DNA of 64,000 nucleotides from Oscillospiraceae bacterium (GCA_015068725.1 SVKA01000004.1:1-64000); one strand, 5' to 3'; shown: positions 25,896 to 35,417, counted from the stretch's first letter. The notes: a model not told the origin generated them from the letters alone. Numbers and translations are program-made.

Positions 25896-25927
25896 TATGC
25901 CATGGGGCAAAACTGCCCTGTGGCATA
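25896..25927 (+). other. Strong intergenic hairpin between binding protein and permease
   Basis: TATGCCATGGGGCA (25896-25909) pairs with TGCCCTGTGGCATA (25914-25927), 14 pairs with two wobbles, loop AAAC, no T-run. Such hairpins often stabilise the upstream message so that binding protein exceeds permease. Confidence 0.65.
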
Positions 25928-25962
25928 TGAATTTATCAGCTTGTATGGAAGGGTAGATAAAA

Positions 25963-26631
25963 ATGGCGCAGGTTGCAAGTATGTGGGAATATTTTTTGAG
26001 GGTTTCGCAAAACATCAGCGACGGTCTTGGTGTAACTTTGGGACTGTTTTGCCTTACAATCCTTTTGTCAATTCCGCTAGGACTCATAATATCGCTTGGC
26101 GCTGTCGGATCATTTAAACCGCTCGGTGCCGTAGTAAAATTTTATATATGGCTTTTGCGTGGAACACCGCTTTTGTTGCAGCTGTTGTTCGTATATTTTG
26201 GTCTGCCTAAATTCGGATTTAATATCGAGAATTTTCCTGCAGCGGTTATAGCTTTTGTATTAAACTATGCGGCGTATTTTGCCGAAATTTTCCGTGCGGG
26301 AATACAGTCTATTGACAAAGGACAGTTCGAGGCCGCAAAGGCGCTTGGACTTTCAAATGCACAAACTATGACTAAAGTTATAATTCCGCAGACGGTAAGC
26401 CGTGTTTTGCCGCCCGTAGGAAACGAGGCAATCACACTTGTAAAGGATACATCGCTTGTGTCTATTATTGCACTTTCCGATATAATGCATCAGACGCGCG
26501 TAATCGTAATGCGCGAGGCAAGTGTAGCGGCGTTTATTGTTGCGGCGATATTCTACCTTATTATGACGTTTGTGCTTACAAAGCTGTTTTCATATCTTGA
26601 AAAACGCTTTTCAAAAAGCCAGCTTGTATAA
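25963..26631 (+). CDS. Amino-acid ABC transporter permease (HisM/GlnP type)
   Basis: The 222-residue inner-membrane protein has about five hydrophobic segments. It shows the His/Glu/Gln/Arg permease motif TLGLFCLTILLSIPLGLIIS, IYLLRGTPLLLQLLF-type residues (YIWLLRGTPLLLQLLFVYFG) and the EAA loop EAAKALGLSNAQTMTKVIIPQ that contacts the ATPase. The usual third gene, a GlnQ-type ATPase, is not downstream: a terminator follows directly. Confidence 0.93.
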   Translation: MAQVASMWEYFLRVSQNISDGLGVTLGLFCLTILLSIPLGLIISLGAVGSFKPLGAVVKFYIWLLRGTPLLLQLLFVYFGLPKFGFNIENFPAAVIAFVLNYAAYFAEIFRAGIQSIDKGQFEAAKALGLSNAQTMTKVIIPQTVSRVLPPVGNEAITLVKDTSLVSIIALSDIMHQTRVIVMREASVAAFIVAAIFYLIMTFVLTKLFSYLEKRFSKSQLV

Positions 26632-26646
26632 AGAGAAAATTGATTT

Positions 26647-26679
26647 AAGGATTGTGCGCGGGCACAATCCTTATTTTTT
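26647..26679 (+). terminator. Terminator after the ABC permease
   Basis: AAGGATTGTGC (26647-26657) pairs perfectly with GCACAATCCTT (26662-26672), followed by ATTTTTTT. It confirms that the transporter operon has only two genes. Confidence 0.9.
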
Positions 26680-26765
26680 TGTAGCAAAAAGCCCGACAAT
26701 TTTCTATGTAGAGAAGGTATTTTGAGAAACTTTGTAAAAAAATACATTTTGAGTGTATTTTTCCC

Positions 26766-26794
26766 TTGATTATAAGAGAAAATAATGATAAAAT
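26766..26794 (+). promoter_or_regulatory. SigA-type promoter of the IscU-like/GGGtGRT operon
   Basis: TTGATT (26766-26771), 17 bases, TAAAAT (26789-26794), about 65 bases before the start codon. Confidence 0.55.
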
Positions 26795-26861
26795 AGTAAC
26801 AATGGTGTAAATTCACTAATTTTTGGTACAAGTAATTTATTATTATGAGAGGTGTAACAAG

Positions 26862-27554
26862 ATGAATTTTTCTCACGAAGTTGAAAACATGTGCTGCGTT
26901 GCAAAGGGCGTATCACACGGTCCGGCACCTATTCCGCAGGAGGGTAAGTGGACGCAGTCAAAACAAATCAGCGACATTAACGGTCTTACACATGGTGTAG
27001 GCTGGTGTGCTCCTCAGCAGGGTGCCTGCAAGCTCACACTTAATGTCAAGAAAGGTATTATTGAAGAGGCTTTGGTTGAAACAATAGGCTGTTCGGGTAT
27101 GACGCACTCTGCCGCTATGGCAAGTGAGGCGCTCGTTGGCAAGACACTACTCGAAGCTCTTAATACAGACCTTGTATGTGATGCTATTAATACTGCAATG
27201 CGCGAGTTGTTCTTGCAGATTGTATACGGTAGAACACAGACAGCATTTTCTGATGATGGTCTTCCGATTGGTGCAGGTCTTGAGGACCTTGGTAAGGGAC
27301 TCAGAAGCCAGACAGGTACAGTATTTTCCACAAACGCAAAAGGTGTTCGTTACCTTGAGCTTGCCGAAGGTTATATTACCCAGGTAGCGCTCGATGCTGA
27401 TAACCTTGTTATAGGTTATAAGTTTGTACATCTTGGCAAAATGATGGAAAATATTAAAAAAGGAATGTCGGCTGATGAGGCTCTTAAAAAGGCATCAGGC
27501 CAGTACGGCAGATTTGACGACGCTGTAAAGGTTATTGACCCGCGTGCTGAGTAA
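26862..27554 (+). CDS. IscU/NifU-like Fe-S scaffold-related protein paired with GGGtGRT protein
   Basis: The 230-residue protein contains a stretch TIGCSGMTHSAAMASEALVGKTLLEAL that parallels the IscU/NifU scaffold motif around its second cysteine, plus conserved Cys near the N-terminus (MCCVAKGV, GWCAPQQGACKL). I recall this family occurring beside GGGtGRT proteins in anaerobes, annotated as an Fe-S scaffold-like protein without a tested function. The start at ATG 26862 has AGAGGTG upstream; the track's 26823 start lacks a site. It is 31 bases from the GGGtGRT gene and forms an operon with it. The cluster-binding role is inference. Confidence 0.75.
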   Translation: MNFSHEVENMCCVAKGVSHGPAPIPQEGKWTQSKQISDINGLTHGVGWCAPQQGACKLTLNVKKGIIEEALVETIGCSGMTHSAAMASEALVGKTLLEALNTDLVCDAINTAMRELFLQIVYGRTQTAFSDDGLPIGAGLEDLGKGLRSQTGTVFSTNAKGVRYLELAEGYITQVALDADNLVIGYKFVHLGKMMENIKKGMSADEALKKASGQYGRFDDAVKVIDPRAE

Positions 27555-27585
27555 GTCTGTAAATTTATAAAGGAGGACTAATAAA

Positions 27586-28584
27586 ATGGCTTTATTTGAA
27601 AGTTATGAAAGAAGAATTGACCATATAAACGAAGTTTTGAAAGAAAACGGCATTTCCTCTATCGAGGAGGCAAGAAAAATCTGTGAAGATAAGGGCATAG
27701 ACGTATACAACCTTGTAAAAGGTATTCAGCCAATATGCTTTGAGAACGCATGCTGGGCATACATCGTAGGTGCCGCAATCGCAATTAAAAGAGGCGTTAC
27801 AAACGCTGCTGATGCTGCTGCTGTTATCGGCGAAGGCTTGCAGGCTTTCTGCATAAAGGGTTCTGTTGCTGACGACAGAAAGGTTGGTCTTGGACATGGT
27901 AACCTTGCTTCGATGCTTTTGAAGGAAGAAACAAAGTGCTTTGCTTTCCTTGCAGGACATGAGTCTTTTGCTGCTGCTGAAGGTGCAATCGGTATTGCAA
28001 AGTCAGCTAACAAGGTTCGTAAAGAGCCTTTAAAGGTTATCCTCAACGGTCTTGGCAAAGATGCTGCACAGATTATTTCAAGAATCAACGGTTTTACATT
28101 TGTTGAAACAGATTTTGATTATTACACAGGCGAGCTTAAGATTGTAAGCACAAAGGCTTATTCAAACGGCGAGCGTGCTGCTGTAAATTGTTACGGCGCA
28201 AACGACGTTCGTGAAGGCGTTGCAATCATGCATCACGAGTCAGTTGACGTATCAATTACAGGTAACTCAACAAACCCGACACGTTTCCAGCATCCTGTTG
28301 CAGGTACTTATAAGAAAGAGTGCCACGAAATCGGCAAAAAGTACTTCTCAGTTGCATCGGGCGGCGGTACAGGAAGAACACTCCATCCTGATAACATGGC
28401 TGCAGGTCCTGCTTCCTATGGTATGACAGATACAATGGGAAGAATGCACTCAGACGCTCAGTTTGCAGGTTCTTCATCAGTTCCGGCTCACGTTGAAATG
28501 ATGGGACTTATCGGTATGGGTAATAACCCAATGGTAGGTGCTACTGTTGCAGTTGCAGTTGCTATTGAAGAAGCAAGCAAATAA
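27586..28584 (+). CDS. GGGtGRT family protein
   Basis: The 332-residue protein contains SGGGTGRTLHPDNMAAGPASYGMTD, the motif that names this uncharacterised family (PF14057), followed by MGRMHSDAQFAGSSSVPAHVEMMG. The codon choice and the GGAGGAC site 9-10 bases upstream suggest high expression. It has no signal peptide, so it is probably cytoplasmic. It is preceded by the IscU-like gene, which points to Fe-S or cofactor chemistry, but no activity is known to me. Length and motif are complete. Confidence 0.85.
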   Translation: MALFESYERRIDHINEVLKENGISSIEEARKICEDKGIDVYNLVKGIQPICFENACWAYIVGAAIAIKRGVTNAADAAAVIGEGLQAFCIKGSVADDRKVGLGHGNLASMLLKEETKCFAFLAGHESFAAAEGAIGIAKSANKVRKEPLKVILNGLGKDAAQIISRINGFTFVETDFDYYTGELKIVSTKAYSNGERAAVNCYGANDVREGVAIMHHESVDVSITGNSTNPTRFQHPVAGTYKKECHEIGKKYFSVASGGGTGRTLHPDNMAAGPASYGMTDTMGRMHSDAQFAGSSSVPAHVEMMGLIGMGNNPMVGATVAVAVAIEEASK

Positions 28585-28602
28585 TTGAATAACGTATAAA
28601 TG

Positions 28603-28637
28603 AAAACAGGCACATCAATTTGATGTGTCTGTTTTTG
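28603..28637 (+). terminator. Terminator after the GGGtGRT gene
   Basis: AAAACAGGCACATCA (28603-28617) pairs with TGATGTGTCTGTTTT (28621-28635) with one G-T pair, followed by a T-rich end. Confidence 0.85.
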
Positions 28638-28671
28638 TGTGAGTATTTGAGTATTATTCAAACAAAAAACA

Positions 28672-28700
28672 TTTACATATATGTCAATTTGTGATATACT
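28672..28700 (+). promoter_or_regulatory. SigA-type promoter of nagA
   Basis: TTTACA (28672-28677), 17 bases, TATACT (28695-28700), about 40 bases before the nagA ATG. Confidence 0.6.
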
Positions 28701-28741
28701 ACCTAAGATGTGTATTTATATTAATGTTAGAAGGTGTTTTT

Positions 28742-29905
28742 ATGATAACAAGAATTAAAAATGCAAAACTGATATTGCCCGATAAAATTGATGAAAACTC
28801 ATTTTTGTATTATGAGAATAGTATTATCAGTGCGATAACGGATAAAGAACTTTCGTATGACAATGAAATCGATGCAAATGGATGCTATGTATCACCGGGC
28901 TTTATTGATATTCACACTCACGGTGGCGGCGGATACGATTTTATGGACGGCGGCACAGATGCGATTGTCAACGGCGTGGCTATGCATTTAAAGCATGGAA
29001 CAACGTCAATTCTTCCTACATCGCTTGCGTGCTCAAATGACGTGCTTTTGGAGTTTTTAAAGGATTTAAAGACAGTTGTTGACAACGGACTTTGCCTATC
29101 CAATATTGTTGGTGCACACCTTGAAGGACCGTATTTCTCACATGCTCAAAGCGGTGCACAAAACCCCGATTACATAATAGCGCCAAAGCCTGATGAATAT
29201 GAGTATATTATAAAAAATTATGGCTCTCTTATTAAGCGTTGGAGCTTTGCACCTGAGCTTGAGGGCAGTGAGCGTTTTTGCAAAATACTTGTAGAAAACG
29301 GAATTTTGCCTTCCATTGGACACAGCGATGCAACGTATGACGAGCTTTTGCCAGCTTATGAAGCGGGCGTGCGTATGGTAACGCATCTTTATTCGGGAAT
29401 GTCAACGATAGTAAGAAAGGGCGGTTTCAGACAACTTGGTGTTATTGAGAGTACATACCTTCTTGACGATATGAATGCAGAGATAATTGCTGATGGCTGT
29501 CATCTGCCTGCGCCACTTTTGAAGCTTATCGTTAAACAGCTTGGCACAGATAATATTTGTCTTGTTACAGATTCTATGCGCGGAGCGGGTATGCCCGACG
29601 GTGAGTCACTTCTCGGAAGAAAGGCAGAGGGGATGCCTTGTGTTATAGAGGACGGTGTAGCAAAGCTTATGGACCGCTCGGCTTTTGCGGGAAGCGTTGC
29701 TACGGCAGACAGACTTGTTCGTACAATGGTGCAAAAAGCAGGCATTGACGTAGCTGAGGCAGTAAAAATGATAACCATAAATCCGGCAAAAATACTTGGT
29801 CTTGACAATCGCGGACGTCTCTATGAAGGATGCGTAGCTGATATCGTTATTTTTGATGATGATATTAATATCAAGTGTGTTATAGCGCAGGGAAAGACTG
29901 TTTGA
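28742..29905 (+). CDS. nagA: N-acetylglucosamine-6-phosphate deacetylase
   Basis: NagA removes acetate from GlcNAc-6-P in amino-sugar catabolism and cell-wall recycling. The 387-residue amidohydrolase shows GFIDIHTHGGGGYDFMDG (metal site), HLEGPYFS (Glu ligand), GHSDATYDE and the catalytic Asp in LVTDSMRGAG, with a C-terminal MITINPAKILGLDNRGRL. The start was moved to ATG 28742, which has GAAGGTG upstream and the family's short N-terminal strand; the track's 28691 start lies on the -10 box. nagB is not adjacent. Confidence 0.93.
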   Translation: MITRIKNAKLILPDKIDENSFLYYENSIISAITDKELSYDNEIDANGCYVSPGFIDIHTHGGGGYDFMDGGTDAIVNGVAMHLKHGTTSILPTSLACSNDVLLEFLKDLKTVVDNGLCLSNIVGAHLEGPYFSHAQSGAQNPDYIIAPKPDEYEYIIKNYGSLIKRWSFAPELEGSERFCKILVENGILPSIGHSDATYDELLPAYEAGVRMVTHLYSGMSTIVRKGGFRQLGVIESTYLLDDMNAEIIADGCHLPAPLLKLIVKQLGTDNICLVTDSMRGAGMPDGESLLGRKAEGMPCVIEDGVAKLMDRSAFAGSVATADRLVRTMVQKAGIDVAEAVKMITINPAKILGLDNRGRLYEGCVADIVIFDDDINIKCVIAQGKTV

Positions 29906-29951
29906 TTTTTGTTGTTTAATGTAATAATTAGTAATATTTTTCTTATTACTA

Positions 29952-29979
29952 TTGACTTTTTTGGTATTTTTGATAAACT
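29952..29979 (+). promoter_or_regulatory. SigA-type promoter of glyS
   Basis: TTGACT (29952-29957), 16 bases, TAAACT (29974-29979), about 100 bases before the glyS start. The leader holds no T-box sequence. Confidence 0.5.
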
Positions 29980-30080
29980 ATAAGTTAGTGGAAAATTGGT
30001 TTATATATGATTATGCAGTTTTTTACGAAGGTCAAAAGCTAATATAGTTACTGACCGATAAAATACGGAGGTAGATTTGA

Positions 30081-31472
30081 TTGAAGAACACAGAAAAAAC
30101 AATGGAGAAAATAGTTGCGCTGTGTAAGAGCAGAGGTTTTGTATATCCCGGCTCGGAAATATACGGCGGACTTGCAAACTCATGGGACTATGGCCCGCTT
30201 GGTGTTGAGTTTAAAAACAACGTAAAGCGTGCATGGTGGAAAAAATTTATACAGGAGTCACCTTATAACGTAGGACTTGATGCGGCAATTATTATGAACC
30301 CGCGTGCGTGGGTTGCATCGGGCCACGTTGGTGGATTTTCAGATCCTTTGATGGACTGTAAGGAATGTAAAGCGCGTTTTCGTGCAGACCAGCTTATTGA
30401 GGATTTCATGAAATCTAAAGGCGAGGTTATAAGCGTTGATGGCTGGAGCAACGAAAAGATGCTCGAGTTTATAAAGGAAAATAATGTCGTTTGCCCCGAA
30501 TGTGGTAAAGCGAATTTCACAGATATCCGTAAGTTTAACCTTATGTTCAAGACATTCCAGGGTGTTACAGAGGATGCTCAGTCAGAGCTTTATCTTCGTC
30601 CTGAAACAGCACAGGGTATTTTTGTAAACTTCAAAAATGTGCAGCGTACATCGAGAAAGAAGATACCTTTTGGTATAGGTCAGGTTGGTAAATCGTTCCG
30701 TAACGAGATTACACCCGGAAACTTCGTGTTCAGAACACGCGAGTTTGAACAGATGGAGCTTGAATTCTTCTGCAAGCCCGGTACGGACCTTGAGTGGTTT
30801 GCATATTGGAAAAAGTATTGCATGGACTTTTTACTTTCGCTTGGTCTTCGCGAAGAAAATGTTCGTTTCCGTGACCATGAAAAAGAAGAGCTTTCGCACT
30901 ATTCAAATGCTACAACAGATATCGAGTTTGTGTTCCCGTTTGGCTGGGGCGAGCTTTGGGGCATAGCTGACAGAACAGATTTTGACTTAAAGCAGCACGC
31001 AGAGCACTCGGGTGAGTCTATGGAATACCTTGACCCGACAACAAACGAAAAGTATGTGCCATATTGCGTTGAGCCGTCACTTGGCGCAGACAGAGTTGCA
31101 CTTGCATTTTTGGTTGATGCATATGATGAGGAGCAGCTTGAAGGCGATGATGTAAGAGTTGTACTTCACTTGCATCCGGCGCTTGCACCGATTAAGGCAG
31201 CAATTTTGCCGCTTTCAAAGAAGCTTTCTGACGATGCGACAAAGATTTTTGAAACACTTTCGAAGAAGTATCGTGTAGAGTTTGACGAAACAGGTTCAAT
31301 TGGTAAGCGTTATCGCAGACAGGACGAAATCGGAACTCCGTTTTGTATCACATACGACTTTGACTCGCAGCAGGATGGTTGCGTAACAGTGCGTGAGCGT
31401 GATAGCATGGAGCAGATTCGTATGCCGATTACTGAACTTGAGAGTTATTTGGAAGAAAAGCTTGCATTTTAA
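30081..31472 (+). CDS. glyS: Glycine--tRNA ligase, homodimeric type
   Basis: The 463-residue class II synthetase charges tRNA-Gly. It is the alpha2 form (eukaryote/archaeon-like, also called glyQS) rather than the alpha2beta2 form. It opens [33 protein letters not shown], with motif 2 at [13 protein letters not shown] and motif 3 at [15 protein letters not shown] CxxC pair in MDCKECK and VVCPECGK may bind zinc. The start is TTG 30081 with GGAGG 9 bases upstream; ATG 30102 is the alternative. Confidence 0.95.
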   Translation: MKNTEKTMEKIVALCKSRGFVYPGSEIYGGLANSWDYGPLGVEFKNNVKRAWWKKFIQESPYNVGLDAAIIMNPRAWVASGHVGGFSDPLMDCKECKARFRADQLIEDFMKSKGEVISVDGWSNEKMLEFIKENNVVCPECGKANFTDIRKFNLMFKTFQGVTEDAQSELYLRPETAQGIFVNFKNVQRTSRKKIPFGIGQVGKSFRNEITPGNFVFRTREFEQMELEFFCKPGTDLEWFAYWKKYCMDFLLSLGLREENVRFRDHEKEELSHYSNATTDIEFVFPFGWGELWGIADRTDFDLKQHAEHSGESMEYLDPTTNEKYVPYCVEPSLGADRVALAFLVDAYDEEQLEGDDVRVVLHLHPALAPIKAAILPLSKKLSDDATKIFETLSKKYRVEFDETGSIGKRYRRQDEIGTPFCITYDFDSQQDGCVTVRERDSMEQIRMPITELESYLEEKLAF

Positions 31473-31544
31473 TAAGCTTAAACATTCGATTATATTTTAA
31501 AGAAATTAATATATAATAATCATCTTTAAGGAGGAAAATTACCA

Positions 31545-32816
31545 ATGAAGGCAAAAAGTATAACTTTCTTAGTATTGACCTTGATTTTGGTTGTGGCGAT
31601 AACTTTTCTTTCGCTCTTTGGCCTCAATCTATTTGGAAAACAATACTATACAGGTATTTTACAGGAGGGTGGACTTAACCAGGGTATCGACCTTGCGGGT
31701 GGTTCCACAATCACATTTGAGGCTGACAAAATTGATGTAACACAAGAGGAAATGGATTCTGTTGAGGCTGTTATGCGTGCGCGTCTTGCGGGCGAAGGCT
31801 ATACAGAGGCAAGAGTCAGCAGAAACCAGTCAACACCTAATAGAATTCGCGTTGAAATTCCATCAGTTACAAACACAGACGATGCTATTAAGCTTCTCGG
31901 CTCAACTGCTAAATTAAGCTTTGCTGATGCTGATGGCAACATCGTTATGGATGGCGCAGATGTTAAGAGCGCGGCGTATAAGTTCGGACAGATAAGCGAA
32001 ACAGGCGGTTCGGTTCACTATGTAGAGCTTAATTTGAACGACACAGGTGTAGAGAAATTTTCGGATGCAACAGCAAACGCTGTGGCTATGACGTCGGAAG
32101 GTAAGAACTATATAGCAATTATGATAGATGATACTATCATATCTGCACCTTCTGTAAATGAGCAGATTACAACAGATACATGCGTTATCTCGGGTTCATT
32201 TGATCAGGCAAGTGCATCGATGCTTGCAAACCAGATTAAATCAGGTCAGCTCCCTGTTTCTTTAACAGCAATTGAGAGTAGCACAGTAGGTGCAGAGCTT
32301 GGTGAAAATGCACTTTCAACAAGTCTTTGGGCATCACTTATCGGAATTATCCTTGTTATGATATTTATGCTTATCTTCTATCGTTTGCCGGGTCTTGTAG
32401 CAGATATTGCTCTTCTTGGTTATATCGGTGTAATGTGCTTTATTATAGGTGCATTCAAGATTAATCTAAGCCTTTCAGGTATTGCAGGTATTGTTTTGTC
32501 AATCGGTATGGCGGTAGATGCTAACGTAATTATATTTGAAAGAATTAAAGAAGAAATTAAGAGCGGAAAAACAATTCGTGCATCTGTTGATGCAGGCTTC
32601 CACAGAGCGCTAAGCGCTATTATGGACGGTAACATTACAACGCTTATAGCTACTGTTGTACTTTGGCTCTCGGGCGTAGCTACTGTTCAGGGCTTTGCAG
32701 TAACTTTGTTTATCGGTGTTGTATTGTCAATGCTTTCAGCAATCACACTTACGAAGTTCTTGTTAAAGCAGATTGTTGGTCTTAATGTAAAGAACACAAA
32801 GCTTTATGGTGCGTAA
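31545..32816 (+). CDS. secD: Protein translocase subunit SecD
   Basis: SecD with SecF uses the proton or sodium gradient to help the SecYEG channel release exported proteins. The 423-residue protein has one N-terminal helix, a periplasm-facing P1-type domain (GIDLAGGSTITFEADKIDVTQEEM) and five C-terminal helices with the conserved SGIAGIVLSIGMAVDANVIIFERIKEE. This is the short form usual in Clostridia. AAGGAGG precedes the ATG, and secF starts 17 bases later. Confidence 0.95.
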   Translation: MKAKSITFLVLTLILVVAITFLSLFGLNLFGKQYYTGILQEGGLNQGIDLAGGSTITFEADKIDVTQEEMDSVEAVMRARLAGEGYTEARVSRNQSTPNRIRVEIPSVTNTDDAIKLLGSTAKLSFADADGNIVMDGADVKSAAYKFGQISETGGSVHYVELNLNDTGVEKFSDATANAVAMTSEGKNYIAIMIDDTIISAPSVNEQITTDTCVISGSFDQASASMLANQIKSGQLPVSLTAIESSTVGAELGENALSTSLWASLIGIILVMIFMLIFYRLPGLVADIALLGYIGVMCFIIGAFKINLSLSGIAGIVLSIGMAVDANVIIFERIKEEIKSGKTIRASVDAGFHRALSAIMDGNITTLIATVVLWLSGVATVQGFAVTLFIGVVLSMLSAITLTKFLLKQIVGLNVKNTKLYGA

Positions 32817-32833
32817 GAAAGGGAGGAATTAAA

Positions 32834-33742
32834 ATGTTTAGCGTTACAAAAAATAAGGTATGGCTGTTGTTACTCCCTATTGTACTCATTATTGCAGGTA
32901 TAATCGGGCTTTTGGTAAATGGCGGCTTTAAACAGGATATTGACTTTGCAGGCGGAACATCAATGCAGATTGATATCGGCAGAACACTTAGTGGCAGCGA
33001 GCGTGAAGAACTTTCAAAGGTATACTCAGATGCAGCAAAACTTGAGGTTAAGCCTATTGTACAAACTACAGGTCAGGCATTTGACCAGGTAATTGTTAAG
33101 TCGACAACACTTAACGAGGAGCAAAAAAATCTTGCTTTTGAGGCTGTAAAAAACAAGTTCTCACTTGCTGATGATGCGCTTTTGAGCACATCAAGTCAGA
33201 GTGCAAGCTATGGTAATGAGATGAAGAGAAATACACTTTTGTATTCACTTATTGCTGCAATTTTGATGCTTATATATATTGCAATACGTTTTGAGTGGAA
33301 AAAGGGTATTATGGCGGTTGCAGCTCTTGCAATAAACATTCTTGTTATGCTTTCTGTATATGCAATATGCAAGATTCCGCTTTCAACAACATTTATCGCA
33401 GCTATTTTGACAGTTTTGGGTTATTCAATTAATGATACAATCGTTATCTTTGACAGAATAAGAGAAAATACAAAACGTTCAAAGAAAGAATCTGCAACCC
33501 AGATTACTGAAAAGAGTATCTGGCAGAGTATGACTCGTACAATCAATACTTCTATCACAACTCTTGTTACTATCGTAATTCTCTACTTTATGGGTGCAAC
33601 TGCACTTAAAGACTTTGCGCTTCCGATTATAATCGGTGTTATATGCGGTTCTTATACATCAATCTTTGTTGCAAGTCCGTGGTGGGCTGCTTGGAGCGAT
33701 GTAAATTACAAAGCACCAAAGCAGAAAAAAGCTAAGGCATAA
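32834..33742 (+). CDS. secF: Protein translocase subunit SecF
   Basis: The 302-residue partner of SecD has one N-terminal helix, a short outer domain (QDIDFAGGTSMQIDI) and five helices. It carries the SecF motif TVLGYSINDTIVIFDRIRENTKR and ALKDFALPIIIGVICGSYTSIFVASPWW. AAAGGGAGG lies before the ATG. SecD and SecF are separate genes here, as in most clostridia, not the fused form of bacilli. Confidence 0.95.
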   Translation: MFSVTKNKVWLLLLPIVLIIAGIIGLLVNGGFKQDIDFAGGTSMQIDIGRTLSGSEREELSKVYSDAAKLEVKPIVQTTGQAFDQVIVKSTTLNEEQKNLAFEAVKNKFSLADDALLSTSSQSASYGNEMKRNTLLYSLIAAILMLIYIAIRFEWKKGIMAVAALAINILVMLSVYAICKIPLSTTFIAAILTVLGYSINDTIVIFDRIRENTKRSKKESATQITEKSIWQSMTRTINTSITTLVTIVILYFMGATALKDFALPIIIGVICGSYTSIFVASPWWAAWSDVNYKAPKQKKAKA

Positions 33743-33756
33743 TAAAAGGGCATAAT

Positions 33757-33788
33757 AAAAAGGCTTTTGAGAAATCAAAAGCCTTTTT
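33757..33788. terminator. Bidirectional terminator between secF and aroA
   Basis: AAAAAGGCTTTTGA (33757-33770), loop GAAA, TCAAAAGCCTTTTT (33775-33788): a perfect 14-bp stem with T-runs on both strands. Confidence 0.9.
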
Positions 33789-33802
33789 TTGTTATTACGG
33801 AT

Positions 33803-35068
33803 TTATTTATCAAGAGATGACAAAACCTCAAAGAAATTCGGGAAAGAAATGTCAACGACGTGTGGGTTTTCGATTGTGCTTTCACCTTTTGCGGCAAGTG
33901 CTAAAACTGCCATACTCATTGCCATTCTGTGGTCGTTGTATGTTAAAAAGTCTGCACCGCGCACTTCGTTTTTGCCATTTATAATCATTCCGTCATCCGT
34001 GGCGGTTATATCAACGCCGGCGCGTTTTAGCTCGCACACAACGGCATCTAATCTGTTTGATTCTTTTACCTTTAACTCTGTTGCATCTTTTATAATCGTG
34101 GTTCCGCTTGCAAATGCCGCAGCTACGGCAATTATAGGTATTTCATCTATAAGACGGCCTATGATATCGCCTTCTATTGTGCATGCGTGAAGCGGAGCAG
34201 AGGATATTGTCATATCGCAGACCTTTTCAAAACCGAAATAACGCTCGTTTTCAAGCTTTATATCAGCGCCCATTTGCAAAAGAATATCCAATATGCCACT
34301 GCGTGTTTCGTTTATTCCTACATTCAGTAGCGTGATTTGAGAATTTGGCACGATTGATGCTGCCACCATAAAAAATGCGGCAGACGATATATCGGCAGGA
34401 ACTGTTATATCCTGCGCGTGCAGGTTTTCGGTGGGCAGTATAGTTATTGTATTATTTGATGTAGTTATATTGGCGCCCATATGCGAAAGCATAAGCTCGG
34501 TGTGGTTGCGGCTTTGCTGTGGCTGGATAATTGTTGTTTCACTGTCTGCGTACATAGCGGCAAGAATTATTGATGATTTAAGCTGCGCAGAAGCGACGGG
34601 GAGTGTATATGAAATTCCGTGAAGCTTTCTGCCTTTGATATACAGAGGACAAAAATCGCTGCTTATATCTGCGCCCATAAGGCTAAGTGGCTCTCTTATG
34701 CGTTTCATCGGACGCTTTCTGATTGAAAAATCTCCATCTATTACAGAGTCAAATTCCTGAGCGGACAAAATTCCCGCCAAAAGACGTGTTGTTGTGCCCG
34801 AGTTTCCTGTATAAAGTGTTTTTGATGGCGCTGAAAGTGAGTGCATACCTTTGCCGTTTACCGTAACAGTTGTATCGTTTATATCGATGCAAATCCCCAT
34901 TTTTGCGAAGCAGTCAATTGTGGAAAGACAGTCGGCGCCGTTTAAAAAGCCCGTGATGCTTGTTTTTCCGTTTGCAAGTGCACCAAGCATAACTGCTCTG
35001 TGCGATATTGATTTGTCGCCCGGAACAACAATCTCTCCGCGAAGCCTTGAGGATGGTTTGATTATCAT
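33803..35068 (-). CDS. aroA: 3-phosphoshikimate 1-carboxyvinyltransferase (EPSP synthase)
   Basis: AroA joins phosphoenolpyruvate to shikimate-3-phosphate in the aromatic amino-acid pathway. The 421-residue protein has PGDKSISHRAVMLGALANG (PEP-binding Lys), YTGNSGTTTRLLAGIL (GNSGTT motif), KESNRLDAVV and DHRMAMSMAVLAL. It stands alone; the other shikimate genes are not in the window. The ribosome site (AAGGAC) is modest. Confidence 0.95.
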   Translation of the reverse strand: MIIKPSSRLRGEIVVPGDKSISHRAVMLGALANGKTSITGFLNGADCLSTIDCFAKMGICIDINDTTVTVNGKGMHSLSAPSKTLYTGNSGTTTRLLAGILSAQEFDSVIDGDFSIRKRPMKRIREPLSLMGADISSDFCPLYIKGRKLHGISYTLPVASAQLKSSIILAAMYADSETTIIQPQQSRNHTELMLSHMGANITTSNNTITILPTENLHAQDITVPADISSAAFFMVAASIVPNSQITLLNVGINETRSGILDILLQMGADIKLENERYFGFEKVCDMTISSAPLHACTIEGDIIGRLIDEIPIIAVAAAFASGTTIIKDATELKVKESNRLDAVVCELKRAGVDITATDDGMIINGKNEVRGADFLTYNDHRMAMSMAVLALAAKGESTIENPHVVDISFPNFFEVLSSLDK

Positions 35069-35417
35069 AAAAATCAGTCCTTGTCATAGAAAATATTGTG
35101 AAAAATTAAATATTAATTTTGATGATTTATACTTTACAATATTATACATTAAAAAGATAAAAAAGTAAACATATACCTTATAAAACACCAATATTATATT
35201 TAATGGTCGGTACATAAACGCAGAAAACATTTATATATACAATAGCGACAAATAAGTATTTTTATGTATAAATTGCACATAAAAAAATGTTAATATTGTT
35301 TATATTTTAGGTAGGAAAAACAAAAATAACATAGAATATTGCATATTATAGGGAGAAAATAGCTTTCTGAATATATAATTCGGGAGTATAATAAATAAAA
35401 CTCGGGAGGTAGTTAAC
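35069..35417. other. Intergenic region between aroA and the EF-G-like gene
   Basis: These 349 AT-rich bases contain no frame I can support. They hold a minus-strand promoter for aroA: TTTACT (35169-35164), 17 bases, TATAAT (35146-35141). A plus-strand candidate for the EF-G-like gene has TTTCTG (35364-35369), 17 bases, TATAAT (35387-35392). The gene's GGGAGGT site is at the right end. I saw no riboswitch or hairpin of note. Confidence 0.6.

Noticed and set aside
28672-28742. Upstream start of nagA at 28691
   Set aside because: It coincides with the -10 box of the promoter and would give an extra hydrophobic leader; ATG 28742 has the ribosome site.
29906-30080. T-box leader for glyS
   Set aside because: The short leader has no T-box sequence or specifier stem, only a promoter and an AT-rich repeat. 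The leaders of ilvE, ilvB and asnS were checked for the same and also lack it.
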